37,096 bases of DNA from Pelargonium nanum (taxonomy: Eukaryota > Streptophyta > Magnoliopsida > Geraniales > Geraniaceae). The stretch is from contig JAYMTF010000406.1 in the NCBI GenBank assembly GCA_036897485.1, positions 1 through 37,096 of the forward strand. Reading direction: 5' to 3'. Position 1 is the stretch's first letter, and the number at the start of each line of letters is the position of its first letter. The translations under genes were made by a program, and so were the position numbers. The notes under the pieces are model-generated. The model was not told the DNA's origin. It ran no database searches and saw nothing but the letters and a program-made list of their open reading frames with translations. Of the stretch, positions 11,277 to 23,287 are shown piece by piece.

Positions 11277-13967
11277 CAGATGCATTAACAACAAATAACA
11301 AGTAAATAACAACTTTCAGCCATATGAAACAAATGAAATAGATTACCCATGAGGAAGCTCCCAAGTACTCATGCCACGTGAGGAAAAAGAGGCTATGTGA
11401 TCACTGTAGTCAATGCCACCAACACCAATAACATCACTTTGGTCTGCTGGATTGTTTAGTGTACCATAAAGCGGTCCGTCATTACCAATTGCAGAAACCA
11501 TGATGATATTATTTGCTGTTATTTCCCAGACCTGGTAAACAACAAGGCAATATGCTACTAAGTGAAGGAAGCCCTAGTTATAATATTCACCACTCAACAA
11601 AAATTAATGAATCGTTTACTAACAAAAGTAAGCAACCTAATAAAAATGAATTTATGTGATAAGCAAAAGTTTTGATATAGGTGAGAGATTATGCCTTCCT
11701 CAAATGAAATTGTTAAGGGTGAAGTGAAGTAATAATGTTGAATTCTAACAAGCAGAAACAATGTAGGATTTTTTGTTGATGGTCTTGGAATTATGATGGA
11801 AACTAGAAGATACATGGACATTACATTTATATAGAACAAGAAATAGTTCAGGAAATTCATTAAAAGTGAGATTAGATTTCCGAATCATGAAGTTCTAGTA
11901 TGGTCAGTTAATGACTAACTCATCCATTAAAAAGGTTAATTATCAGCTCAACTTATTCCCAGCAATAAATAAATTATCCTGCAACATACAGGCAGGCTGG
12001 GATGAACCAAATATTAAGAATTAATTCAACAGAAAAAAGTTTCCATGAATGGAAAAAACATAACATTTGTTTCTTTGATTGAAAATCAGATGAACACATT
12101 ATACCAAGGTAAGCATTACCTTCTCCACAAATGGAAGATCCAAATAGTCAGGTCCACCAATGCTCAAATTTAACACATCCATATTGGTTGCAATAGCATA
12201 GTTGAAGGCATCAAGAAACCACGATGTGTATGATACCTGCAATAGGCTGAATACAAACTTCTCATAATCTTGCCAATTTTAATAGTTTATATCAGATGTT
12301 ACAGATAAGATTGTAAAAGTACATCTTGGCACATATCTAATTGTCTACATACAAATGCCTTTAATTGTTGCTCAATAGTATTATTTGCCAGTCACTTAAA
12401 AATACTGACATTAACAAACTGCTAGGAAGACACCTTCAATCTGTTTGAAACTGGAGAGGACTCTCACAGTTTTTAAAACCACAAGCAAAACTATATTGAC
12501 ACCTCTCAACCATAAAGCAGGCAGTGGAACCCTCAGATAGCAGTGGTTATAGTATATAATAAAAATCCAACACGTGTTACCTGAGCATCTGTAAACACGC
12601 GAAATGCATAAATTTCAGTGTCTGGTGCAAATCCTAGACACTCTGCATCTTCGCCAGCAACAACTCCCGCCACAAAAGTTCCATGTCCAAGGTTGTCATT
12701 TAATGTATCCTCATTTGTCCAGTTAGTACGCTCCTGAAAATTGCACAAGATTCCATTAGTTACACGGCTGAGTCAATATTATAAACCATTTACAATTAAA
12801 GCCACTGATAATACAAAATAAGAACAGCAGGCAAAGAAGAACACCAACACATTATCTTGACAAGTATAAACATTACCTTGATATTCCGGAAATGTGGGTG
12901 ACTAGCTCGGATTCCAGTATCAAATATGGCCATTTTAACTTTTTTCCCAGTGTAACCTTTCTTCCAAAGAGCATCCGCACCAAATAAGGAAGTAACTTGA
13001 GATCTCTGCAAGAAACAAGTAGATATCAGAGCAAGTAGAGTAAACAAAGTAGCACAGTAATATTTTTGAAATCTTTGTCCACAACTAGTTATCTTTAACT
13101 CCTCCGTCAATAAACATATAAACACAAGTTAAGTGGTTTAAAAAAACAAACAAACAAATGAATTGTACATAAAGATACTCAATTTACAGTCTCTCCACAC
13201 TTACTAAAACCTACAAATGAAAAATGAGGAGGAAAACTGTTAATGATACTACCCAATAATGAAAGGCAAAACAAATTAAACTACCAATTCTTACATAGAT
13301 CATTGCTTAAAACACAAATAAAACCAAAACCTTTACCATTCAACAGCCCAAAAACAATAAAACAAACATCCCATTTCCCCAAATTTTCCCATAAACCAAA
13401 CAGAACCCAGAAAAAAAAAAAAAAAAATCTTGCCTGCATCATGAGATGTCGTCTCCAGCTAATCGAAGAATTCTTGACCCCCTTGCGGTCCTCCCCACCC
13501 TCTTCCTCGTCGCCAAATGACATGGACGTGAAAATCTTCCCCGGCCGCTTCTTGCCGTCGACAAACGCCCCAATCTTCTTCTTCCTCCCCTTCTCGTTTT
13601 TCAACAGTCCCCTCGTGTAACTCGCATCCAAATTCACATCTTTCACGTAACCCAATTTCTCAATCTCCCCAATAACCTCCTCTTTCGCCGATTCGTCAAT
13701 CGCCACCAGCCCAAAGTCAGTCGGGTACTCGGACGCCGGGTTCCGCCGCTCGATCCACCGCCAGCCGGCCGACCCAACGCTCGATTCGAGGTAAAATCGG
13801 TGTTCCTCAGCTTTCCGGTATTGGACGAATCGGACAATGTAGTTGTTGACGATCTGAGGTTGAGTTTGGGTTCTTTGATTGAAATAGCGGAAACTGAGGG
13901 CGAGGAGGAGAAGGAAGAAGGACGGTTTGAAGAATGAAGAAGATGAGAGCTTGCGAGGAAGAATCAT
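7485..13967 (-). CDS. S1P: Site-1 protease, membrane-anchored subtilase SBT6.1
   Basis: This is a Golgi membrane subtilase (SBT6.1, orthologue of animal MBTPS1). It cleaves membrane-bound bZIP factors, pectin methylesterase proregions and propeptides. Exons in transcript order are 13434..13967, 12877..13005, 12581..12733, 12120..12236, 11347..11531, 9713..9976, 8549..9620, 7820..8317, 7667..7727 and 7485..7576. They sum to 3105 nt, or 1034 residues, the usual plant length. A hydrophobic signal segment is near the N-terminus ([10 protein letters not shown]). The catalytic set is complete: Asp207 (AIFDTGI), His238 (GHGTFVAG), oxyanion Asn328 (AIGNDGP) and Ser404 (SGTSVASP). A C-terminal membrane helix ([19 protein letters not shown]) is followed by the basic tail [13 protein letters not shown] start at the ATG at 13967, because the in-frame codon ten residues upstream is GTG. 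Intron 1 uses a GC donor; the other introns are GT-AG. Intron 5 is 1.37 kb and contains repeats. Confidence 0.95.
10573..10627 (-). mobile_element. Fragment of an Au-type SINE 3' end in S1P intron 5
   Basis: The plus strand carries GGCGGCCCACGGCACAAGG, then CTCCC and TCTAGGGAGGGTCA. This strongly resembles the reverse complement of the conserved 3' half of the widespread plant Au SINE (GGCAGCCCGGTGCAC, AAGCTCCCGC, GGGGTCCGGGGAAGGGTC, from memory). The element would therefore lie on the minus strand. Only about 55 bp is recognisable and it is diverged; the tRNA-like head is not seen. Confidence 0.5.
10986..11014. repeat. Intronic copy of a 29-bp piece of S1P exon 7
   Basis: These 29 bases are identical, in the same orientation, to 8630..8658 inside S1P coding exon 7 (both begin CCCACCTCCTGG and end AATATCTG). 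Similarity continues for several bases beyond with one shift. The copy sits in intron 5 of the same gene, 2.3 kb away. Confidence 0.85.
11245..11273. repeat. (GA)n microsatellite in S1P intron 5
   Basis: An uninterrupted dinucleotide run of about 14.5 GA units, close to the 3' end of exon 5. On the transcribed minus strand it reads as (TC)n and lies just inside the intron, about 75 nt from the donor site. It is likely length-polymorphic. Confidence 0.95.
13432..13434 (-). other. GC-AG 5' splice site of S1P intron 1
   Basis: Minus-strand sequence across the exon end reads CAG|GCAAGA. The exon must end at 13434, because the protein continues as LMMQ then [10 protein letters not shown], with a good acceptor (TTCTTGCAG) before 13005. 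No GT lies close enough to preserve the reading frame. A run of 17 T follows almost at once on the minus strand (13427..13411). U-rich sequence at that position is known to help weak plant 5' splice sites. GC-AG introns are about one per cent of plant introns (general knowledge). Confidence 0.85.
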
Positions 13968-13999
13968 GGTGGCGTGGTTTGGCGGGAAAATTCCCACAT
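13964..13999 (-). CDS. Upstream ORF overlapping the S1P start codon (ATGA)
   Basis: An 11-codon frame ([11 protein letters not shown] plus stop) starts at an ATG 32 nt before the S1P start. Its TGA shares two bases with the S1P ATG, giving ATGA. If this stretch is transcribed, ribosomes translating the uORF end exactly on the main start codon. That geometry permits termination-reinitiation or strong repression. The main ATG is in a good context (GCCACCATGA). The transcription start is not visible, so inclusion in the mRNA is an inference. Confidence 0.55.
   Translation of the reverse strand: MWEFSRQTTPP
13981..13990 (-). promoter_or_regulatory. E2F-like site in the S1P leader
   Basis: The minus strand reads TTTTCCCGCC, which contains the E2F/DP consensus TTTSSCGC (TTTCCCGC). 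It lies between the upstream ATG and the main ATG of S1P. If functional, it would tie transcription to the cell cycle. A single short motif is weak evidence. Confidence 0.35.
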
Positions 14000-14339
14000 C
14001 TGAGAAACAATCTTGCCGAACAGGGAGATGGAGATGGAAATAGAGAGGTTTTAGGTTTGAGTACGGCTATTTATTTGAGAATCTGATTGTGACGTTGATG
14101 CACAATCTAGAACTGTCTTGTGGTCGATACTCGTAGCTGCGGCTTTTTCTTCTTCTTCTAGCTTCTCTCCTTTGAGGTCTTGGTTTTGACCACCATTTTT
14201 GTGCACTCTTTATGTTTTATGTATCTCTGTTTCTGTTCATGATTGTGAATCTAATAAAAATAAAGCATTTTCTAAATTTGGTTATTTATTGCGTAATATT
14301 TTTTATAATATAAAAAAAATCTCCAAATTAGAAAGGTTA
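14000..14339. other. S1P upstream region
   Basis: About 340 bases between the S1P leader and the foldback element. They hold the S1P promoter and the outer 5' UTR, with CT-rich and T-rich stretches on the plus strand and no gene I can support. Confidence 0.5.
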
Positions 14340-15072
14340 TATGTTTTATCCCCTGAATTTGAAATTATTTTGAATTTAGCATCTAACCTCCAATTTGTGT
14401 GATTTTGGTCCTTAATATTTTTGTCTTTGGTATTTTGACTATGTGGACTGACTATTCTAAGTTGCTAAACTTCACGTCACTCACTTCTTCTACATCAACT
14501 GACACATCATCCTCGAGCTTCGCCACATCACCACTCTAACCTCTCCTCACTTAAATAATGTGTTTCGTCATCGTAGCCTCACCCTTCTTCTTCGTTGAAC
14601 CGACCATGCTTAAGTAATCGACAACTAGAGTTTCGACTACAACTGGAGCTGGAAGTATGGATACGAATAGAGAGTGCATGTGTAGTGAATCTCAATCATG
14701 TAAGGAATAACGCCAGCCACTCTATTGAGATTCACTACTCATGCACTCCTTATTCGTATCCATACTTTCTGTTCCAATTACAGTTGAACCTTTAGTTGTC
14801 GATTACAAAAGTAAGGTCGGTTTAACGAAGAAGAAGGGTAAGACTATGACGATGAAACACACTATTTCTTTAAAGGAGAAGCTGGAGCGGTGACGTGGCA
14901 AAATTCAAATGATGTGTCAGCTGATATGGACGAAGAAAGTGACATGGAGATCAAACAACCGATTGACTGGGCCAAAATAAAGAAAACTAAATAGACATAA
15001 GGGCAAAATCGACACAAATTAAAGATAATGGCTAAATTCAAAATAATTTCCAGTTCGGAGAGGACAAAACTA
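14340..15072. repeat. Large foldback element (arms about 360 bp)
   Basis: The region is one long imperfect inverted repeat centred near 14710. The innermost arms AGTGAATCTCAAT (14684..14696) and its complement (14724..14736) enclose a 27-nt loop. Matching blocks then run outward in order. One is GTATGGATACGAATA near 14655 paired with 14750-14770, and another is the CCTTCTTCTTCGTT region near 14585 paired with 14825-14840. The outermost is GAAATTATTTTGAATTTAG at 14361..14379, paired with 15032..15050. I judge the arms about 75-85 per cent alike. No coding capacity is evident. It resembles a non-autonomous long-TIR or foldback (Mutator-like) element. Its RNA would form a hairpin suited to small-RNA production. 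I could not define a target-site duplication. The right end is about 75 bp upstream of the RSY3 start codon. Confidence 0.85.
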
Positions 15073-15147
15073 ATTAACACAAAATAGAATAAGAAATAGT
15101 GACGGAAACAAAACAACGTCTCCGGCGTAGCCGAAGAAGGAGCAGAC

Positions 15148-18100
15148 ATGGCGCGAGGGCTAATCCTGTGTTGTTCACAGAGCAGAGCCACCTCTTCCGT
15201 CTTCATAGCGACCAGAATCTCACCGCCACAATGCATATCCCCATTCACATCCCGTCTTTTTCACCTTCATCCCCATTTGCCTCCTCCTCCAACTCGCTGC
15301 TTCTGCAACTATACTCCTCAACAAGACCCAGTAGACACCTCCAGATACAAGGAAATTTTCTCCAGGCGCATGGCCATGGCCGGTCTCAAGCCTCACCACC
15401 GTATTGGTAACTCACTCTCCTTTTTTATCTCTCTGGGTCCTGTAAATTGTGTAAATGGTTTAAAAATCGCAACTTTAGTACTCTGTTTGACTGGCCGAGA
15501 AATAGGGAAGTAAGGTAATGTAGACAAAGGATTTGGGATTTTCAAAATTCATCTCAACTAAGTAAAATACCATGTGGGTTAAGCTTGAATTTTGTGTTCT
15601 TTCCATATTTCTTAGATTAAGTTAACTGGTCTATGTTATGTAACTTATGTGTAGTTTGGAATAAATTGATGGTTCAATTTGATTGCTTTGAGAATATATG
15701 GAGACCAGAGGAGTCAGATTGTTCTTAGTTGTTACATGAAAATCTAGAAACTATACAGTTTGTGATGGCTGTTTGCTTTTCTTTTAGCTTTGGGAGTCTC
15801 CGGAGGCCCTGACAGTATGGCCCTGTGCGTTCTAGCGGCCGCTTGGAAAATGAATGGACTAGGTACCACTGGAGAGAGTGGTAATTTTGTAGATGGGTTA
15901 ATGGCTATTGTTGTTGATCATGGATTACGGTCTGAGAGCAAAGATGAGGCCAACATGGTTCACCGTCGGGTTTCTGAAATGGGTATGTATTTGTGTTTGC
16001 ATTCCATTTCTTTTCTGTTTTTGGATGCAAAAGTGTATTGAAGTGTAAATCTTATTTGGAACAGATGGCTAACATTAACTTTGTGTAGGAATCAGATGCG
16101 AGATTGCCCATTGTAAGTGGTTGGATGGTAAGCCGAAACAAGGTCATTTGCAAGAAGCAGCTCGTGACAAGAGGTGATTTTCTCTCCTTTTCAAAGAAAT
16201 TTACTCCAGTTTTTATTAGTAGGGTTGTTATCTAGTGATTCATTTTTTGTTGAATAGTTATTTGTAGCTATACTTTTATTTGACAAGAAATCGCCATCCA
16301 CTTCGCAAATTTTCAAATTTGGTTTAACCTTCAGGTATGAAATTTTTCAGAAGGTTTGCATTCAAAACCAGATAGGGGTGTTGCTTATTGCACATCACGC
16401 TGATGATCAGGTTTGGGCAACTAACATTCTTACCTCTATTTTATGAGTGGGTTTCTGTGCATACATCTTATATGTACTTGTTAGTGGCTCTTAAAAGGAG
16501 CTAAATCTGCTTTCAGGAAAATAAGATTTTGCTATCAAACATGGAATTTCCATGTGTGTAGACTCAAAATCCAGAAAATAGTTTGCTTATATTGTAATGT
16601 TCTCATCTGAACTGCTTTTTAGCTTTATAATTGTTACTGACACTTGATGTATAGTGACTGTTGAGACACAATGCAGGCTGAGTTATTCATCCTCAGATTA
16701 TCTCGAAACAGTGGTGTGCTTGGACTAGCTGGTATGCCATTCACTTCTCAAATGTTCTTCACCAGTACTCATTCCAGTTGTGAAATTTCAAAGCACCATG
16801 GTATTCTTCTAGTGCGGCCACTCCTGGAATTTTCAAAAGAAGATATGTATACGGTAAATGTGCTGGGACAAAGCTTTGTTGTTGTTATACATCGACTTGA
16901 GTTCAAAATCTGAGATTCTTACTATCCACACTATCATTTTATCCTTCCAGATATGTCGAGGGGGTAATCAAGATTGGGTGGAAGACCCAACAAATCAAAG
17001 TTCATTATTTGCTCGTAATAGGATCAGAATGTCTTTAAGGGATTTTTCATCAAGTGAGTTTTGATGGACATATGTTGCAATATCTTCATTGTGATTAAAC
17101 TTTTCTCACAAAAGCTTGACTTCAGAATATTTGTGCTTTGCATGGTTTGCTAAATCAGTTGTAATTCCATGTTCAACTCTTAAGCTTTATCTTTTTGCAA
17201 GCACAAACATGAGTCTGAGATTACTAGTCTCTTGTCTATTAGGTATCTTCAGGTCTGAGCTTCAAGCAGTTATTTCTGCCTGCAGAAAGACACGGTCCTA
17301 TGTCGACCATATATGTTGTAATTTGATAAATCGGGCAGTTGACATCACGGATGTAAGCATCCTTTTGACTTCTCACGTTTCTGATATCTACGTTACTTCA
17401 TATTCTTCTTTTTTTAGTTTGACCAATGGAACTTTTTTTATTAGGTTATTGCCATATGAAATTCTGAAATATTTTTGTAATTTCAGACAATTTCCATCTT
17501 TCACACTGATTCTTTCTCTTTCTTTCTGGGTTTGGTGCGGGGTATTGCTTCCTGCAGCAAGGTTATGCGATAATTGATTTGGAGATTCTTAATCCATCTA
17601 CTGTTGAGGACATATGCTTGGCAAAGCTCATTGCATTAGTTTTGCAGGTATTGCAGTTCTTGGCCTGGAGCTCTGATATCATAAATTTTTTTCTTCAAAT
17701 TCTGGTTTGGATGACTTATGCGGGTGATTTCATTAATGCTTGTGTTATTCAAATTGTCAGTTCATTTCACAGCGACAGAGGCAAATTAGAGGTGGTGCTT
17801 CAAAATTGCTGTTGGACTACATCCGTACTTTCCCATGCAAGGTACATTTGCTTTCCAGACTGTATGATCGTAATGTGACGGTTCCAAACTCTAAAGGCTG
17901 ACTTCAGCTTGTTATACATGCAAATGGCATGTTTTCTCAATCTCTGATTACTAGTTCTTCAATTTTATTAACTCGCGGCTCTCTGTTGACCATCATGCAG
18001 ACTTCTCTCACAGCAGCTGGTTGTTACTTGTGTCCTTCTCCTGGGTCTAAAGGCACAAAAGCCCTGGTTTGCTGTTCTCTTAAGTGTCCTCAGCCTTCAA

Positions 18101-19105
18101 GGACTGAAATGTTTAGCATGTACTCTTATGAGGAACAAAACAATGGAATTCTGACTGAGTTAGAACAAATCATAGTTGATGGGAAATCATATTTAGATCA
18201 TTTGATTCCAGATGCATCAGAAGTGCCTTTTTTGGATGTATCATCCGAAGCAGTTCTAGTTGAAGCCAAAAGACTCAACATTCTCAGTGAGTCAACCTAT
18301 ATGGATATCCTTTCAGTGCAGAAGGAGGAAACCAGACGTTTCAAGTCCAAAACTGAAGATACATCTAATTGCGAGTCAAAGCATGAATTTGCGAGTATGC
18401 CTCCTAGTGAACCACTTCAGCCTGGTGAAATATGTTACTTTATGAACAGATTCTTTGTCTCATGGAATTTTACGAAGGAACTTGTTAGTGATGCATCTCC
18501 TGAGAAAGCCGATAGTGACTTGGAATTGAGAGAAGAAAGTTGGCAGTACCATTGCATGTCTTGTGTAGTTGGTAGCGATATGGTCGTTGAGGTCCGGCAC
18601 ATGATGGAATCTGATTGGCTATATCTTGCCAAGCTATCGAAGTGTCAGAATCCGGGACAATTACAACAGCAAGGGCTTATCTTCACTAGTACAACAGAGC
18701 AGAAAAGCTTATGTCTAGACTACGCAAGACTATCAGCTCAAAAAGCACTCGTATTATTGAAGTCAATCCCAGCTGCGGCAAGAAAAAGCCTTCCTGTCCT
18801 AATTAATCATCAAGGACTGCTACTTAGTGTTCCAGTATGCTCTCCTTTTAATCTGGATTCTATTTTATTTTTACTATTTTCCCATGAACGTACTGAGTGT
18901 CTTAGAGCAGCTGTATGCGATCCTTGTTGTTTCATTTGCTTATGTGATCTACGTCAAGTTTCTAATCATGTATCCCTCCTGACCTAATGATCCCGCATCT
19001 ATTTTCTTGCAGAGCATTTGCTTCAGACATTGCCCTTGCTTGATGATATATGCTGAATTTAAGCCTAGAGTACCCCTTGGAGGAGGTCACAGTACGTTTA
19101 TTTAG
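15148..19105 (+). CDS. RSY3: Plastid tRNA(Ile)-lysidine synthase, TilS family (RSY3)
   Basis: This ATP-dependent enzyme attaches lysine to C34 of tRNA-Ile(CAU), changing its decoding from AUG to AUA. It is needed for organelle translation. Coding exons are 15148..15406, 15788..15982, 16089..16173, 16335..16410, 16677..16853, 16951..17053, 17243..17352, 17558..17647, 17761..17841, 18001..18834 and 19013..19105, giving 700 residues. The first 75 or so residues are Ser/Arg/Pro-rich with few acidic residues, as in a transit peptide. TilS motifs follow in order: PP-loop SGGPDSMAL (91-99), HHADDQAEL (200-208), and WVEDPTN with a following RNRIR (273-290). The long C-terminal part lacks clear motifs and is typical of the plant proteins. 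The neighbours PERK1 and Mpv17 match the surroundings of Arabidopsis RASPBERRY3. Two in-frame acceptor choices exist near exon 7; the one used keeps the frame. The last short exon is the least certain. Confidence 0.9.
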
Positions 19106-20102
19106 TTTACGAAGCTTCAATTCAGCGAATGGTACACTACATGCTAGAGAATCCCGACCTTTTGAATCCTGTCAAATCATCGTCAAGAAAATCATGGTAA
19201 AACATCTTCTCAAGCATCAAATGTCACGTAAACTTAAAAGATGGTGCTTATATATATCATGGTTCTGCTGGATGGATTGGAACCAACTTTCAACCGCATG
19301 CAAACAATTGTGACTGGATAATATTGCAAGAGTTCAATCAAATATTAGAATCTAAAGCCCTTGAGATGCAGTTCGAAGTCTGTAAAGGATAGTGGATGCA
19401 TGTAATCTGAGCCTTGAAGGGTGGAGGACTAATGAAGTGACCTGTAGGCTCTATAGGTTACTGAAGAAGGAACATTTGCACTTCCAGTTCCTCTCTTTCT
19501 CTCTGGTGAATCACTGTATCAGTGTGAAATCAAATAATGTGAAGGATCTAAAATTGTAATTTAATTTTTGTGCACTGCATTCTAATTGATCCTTAGAAAC
19601 TTAAATTGCTCTTGTTTCAAACTGCTGCATTTGGGTTATGCAAATCAAACTATTCACCACAGAAAAAATGAACAGCATGTCTATGTTACTATCTTTTATC
19701 TTTCTTATATCTAAAGCTTGATGAAGTGGATAAGATTTAAGAAAACCAAAATCGGAATTTTCTGGCATAATAAAAACCAAGTCTATAGAGAAATTTAAAC
19801 TCCTGCATAAGCTCAAGCATCAAGACTATATTGCTGTGTCAAAGTAGGTTACAAGAAATATGCAGACTGCTAAAGACTACAGAGATCCAAGTGCCTTAAA
19901 ATCCAAGCTGACCATCTTCTTTGTTGCACTAGAAGCAAAAACTCATCCTAACTGTCAAACACATGAAAGCAATTCATTCACTCATTGCATCCTTGACATT
20001 TCTGTTGTATATATTCTCTCGTTGTTACATGATATTCCGCGGCAATCCTTTTCAAAGAGATTGCTAAAGAAGATTGGTAGATATGTAGGAATTGGGAAGT
20101 TG
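19106..20102. other. Convergent 3' region between RSY3 and the Mpv17 gene
   Basis: About 1 kb holding the 3' UTRs of two genes facing each other. Open frames at 19050..19313 and 19860..20108 are short and unlike any protein I know. No RNA gene, repeat or mobile element is evident. Confidence 0.6.
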
Positions 20103-23100
20103 TCATAATTCGTCATCACCTTCTCGTTCCTTCAAAGCACGAAAAGATGTGAAATACTGCTTCCAAGGAGCATCCTTTTGTTGCTCAACCCATGACAAGA
20201 AAGCACTGTCCAACAAGCAGAAGATATTAACATAGAGGAGCTGGTAGCGCACAGGCACATATCGGAAATTCGCAACCTGAACAGCTGGCCATACACCACC
20301 CTCCAAAATCAAGGCTGGGAGGAAATCCCTCTTCAAATCTTCTTTGACCTCGGGAAGCTTTTTGCCAGCAGAAAATCCCATGTAAGTGAAAAATACTAGC
20401 AGATCAAGGGGGCCAAAGATGATGCTATCCATTGCCACTTTAGTAGCTACGAATCTCACTGACTTTGGCTGCAGATGAAGCTTCAACCTTATAAAGCGAT
20501 CCAAGCCTTCGTACCTGCATGAAATTAATATATTAACAAGGATTCGAACTTTGTAGTGTGCTTAACATTGTGTTCCTGAACAATCACTAATCCCTGCAAA
20601 GAAAATATCCTGTAGATATATATCAATGATATAAAATTATTAAAATACAGCCCCATATACAATCATCTTCTCAATTAACATGTAACTCAAATGTTCTTTT
20701 CTGCACATCATAAGATTGTTGTAGTTTGTTCACATATGGAATTCTCCCTTCTTTTTATTCAATAATCAAAACAGAAACTGATTGGGCCATACGTATAGTA
20801 GAATGAAATCCAAGTTTCCTTATCCTTCAATTACATCCCGAAGAAACAACTCTTATCCTAGTTCGAGTAATCCTTAACACCATGATTATTGCCCCAATAT
20901 CATGTTCAGAGAGAGACTAAAAACATTAAGATTCTTAATTCTTAAACAAAGGTAATGCTCATGATCCAAGAAGAATAAACAAGTTAGAGAAAACGAACCA
21001 AAAGTGGCCAACTGGTCCGACAAAGCCAAATCCAAACATACTTGTGATGGCTACGCGTTTCCAGTTGATTTTGAAGTTCACTTCCGCATCCTGCTACATG
21101 AAGCATAAATTAGTCTTATTTGTGAGGAAATAGTTAATTCCTGATCTATAGTTAGGTTTAACAATGGCTCCAGCTTACAACTTGGACATAGAAAACAGTC
21201 ATTGTTTCTATAGCACTAAACCAAAGAAAATGACAAGCAAAGAAGCACACATGAACAGTCAAGGATTGAAAAAATACAAATATAAATCGACTATACTTGC
21301 TAATAGAAAATGAGAGTTAAACTGAACATGAAATCTAATGGAAACATGGAAGAGAGTGATGAAACCATAAGTGTATCAGTGTGTCCCCAGGATCAATCAC
21401 AAAAGTTACAAATATCAAATAAGTTTCCAACATGAACTGCCAGTGGTTAACTCGCAGTGATTAACAAACTGGCAACAGGACAAACAAAATAGTTCAAAGT
21501 TCTTATGTAGAAGGCATCAAGCCAAATATATAGTTACCAAATGGTTCCAATTTACTTCCTTGATGCACCCTAATCCTGTAATAATTGTTTAAAGATACCA
21601 CAGTAGTTGCAGGTCAAGCACATGTGCATGCCTCCATCAGAAAGAGTACCAGAAACAATAGGCATATAGCCCATACTAACTCAGGCAAGCAGTAAACATG
21701 CATCTGGCTATCAAAGAATTGATAGGCCATATACAGTTATACACTAACATGAAGCCCCTTTCTGACAGTAAGAATGAATAACGTTTCCCCAGAAAGTTCA
21801 GTTAAATGCTCCAATATCTGGTGCCATTCTAACTAAACCAAGAGGTAACAAGCTTCAAACACATCATCTGACACTGTCTCTATTGATTGGACTTAAGGGG
21901 TAAGAAAACTGCTAGAAATTAAAAACATCTATACTTGAAACGGGTTCTGCTAGAGTGTATTTTGTAACCAGAAAAGTATTGGCAGATATGTGCTATATCT
22001 CATTCCACACTTTGAACCAAGCTTAATAAATAAGTCAGCCCAAATGGACAAGCTAGAAGGAGATGTACATATATAAGCACGAACTAATGCCAGTTTTACC
22101 TGAATCTTCTTGATTCATCATTCACTGTGAATGACTATGTTATGGACACTGAAATTTTATCCTGCACATAATAGAAGTAGTTCCTTGACTACCAATCAAA
22201 CTATGCACAAATGTAGAGCAAAATTAAAGATTTTATTGATTACCATATCTAACAAGTACCAAGTACCAAGTACTCCAACTGTGTTTCCAACTCACAGGCA
22301 CCAATATAAATCTACAAAAGTAATGAGCAAAAACAACAAGCTAGCAAGAAATGAATGAGAAATCACAAGTTGCAAACAAATAATGCCCTCAAAATATATC
22401 CCTGAACACACCAGTGGCAGCACTAGATCCAGAAGCCCACACCCTATACAAGAAACCAAAATAACTAGAATAGCAAGCAAAACCACCAAGCTTCATGGTA
22501 AACATTCCCCTTTCAAATAATATCCATAATTTTCTTCTCCTAATTCTTTCTCCATAATAACAAATCTAACATAAAATCCGACCACAATGAATTTAATTAT
22601 CTCCATTATATTCAAGTAAGTGCTAGATTTGTTACCAGACATGAACATATGTGATGAAGACGACGGAATAGACTATGATAATGAGTCAGAGTCATTACAA
22701 CTACTACCCTAATGCACATTTTTGGGTCAGTCCTAGAGCTTGGTGTTTTAGTGCCCAGTCCAGTTTCTAATGTTCAATGAGTGCTAAAGGAACAGTGTCA
22801 GCATAGAAATACAAAAGCTCTCACAAACAACATTAGTCAAAATCTAGAGAGCAATATCCTTAAAAACTCACTGGCTTGCTCATTTCTTTGTAATTAAAAT
22901 CAACAGCAAACAACATATCCCATAACACAGGAAAATATAGGGAGGGCACAAAATTACCGAAAGGGTATTCGAATCCGAACCAAAATTCATCAACAAACCT
23001 AAGCTAAAACGCAAACTTGCAAAAAACCCATTACAGAAATCAAGTCATTTCGGTCCAAGCAATGGTCGCTGCAGCGACCCAATACCTTGAACACATGAAA

Positions 23101-23287
23101 AATCAATGAAGAACACTATTAGGTTTCCGAAGCTCACAGAGATTTGAAGACGCCGTTTGGCTGTGGAATGAGTGATGCATTGAGCCGCAATATCGCCGAC
23201 GCCCCACAGAAACCCAGAGCTGATTACTTGGGTCTTGAGGGGATGAAGAGACAAGCATTTCTGGTACCAGCTCCATAGCTTCAACAT
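20103..23287 (-). CDS. Mpv17/PMP22 family organelle membrane protein
   Basis: This is a small four-helix membrane protein of the Mpv17/PMP22 family, known from peroxisomal, mitochondrial and plastid membranes. Some members form channels, but the substrate of this one is unknown. Exons in transcript order are 23138..23287, 20999..21090 and 20103..20514, giving 217 residues, close to the family length. The start is the ATG at 23287 (MLKLWSWYQKCLSLHP), since the codon before it in frame is not ATG. Family hallmarks are the N-terminal W-Y...HP-KTQ segment, LWGVGDIAAQ, and FGFGFVGPVGHFWYEGLDR. The C-terminal block has WPAVQVANF, VPVRYQLLYVN and DSAFLSW. Introns are GT-AG; the first is 2.05 kb with no gene or clear repeat inside. 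The position next to RSY3 matches the Arabidopsis neighbour At3g24570 (from memory). Which organelle it enters cannot be told from the sequence; there is no obvious long transit peptide. Confidence 0.92.

Noticed and set aside
13965..13997. S1P start ten codons upstream
   Set aside because: That codon is GTG; the first in-frame ATG is at 13967 and directly precedes the signal segment.
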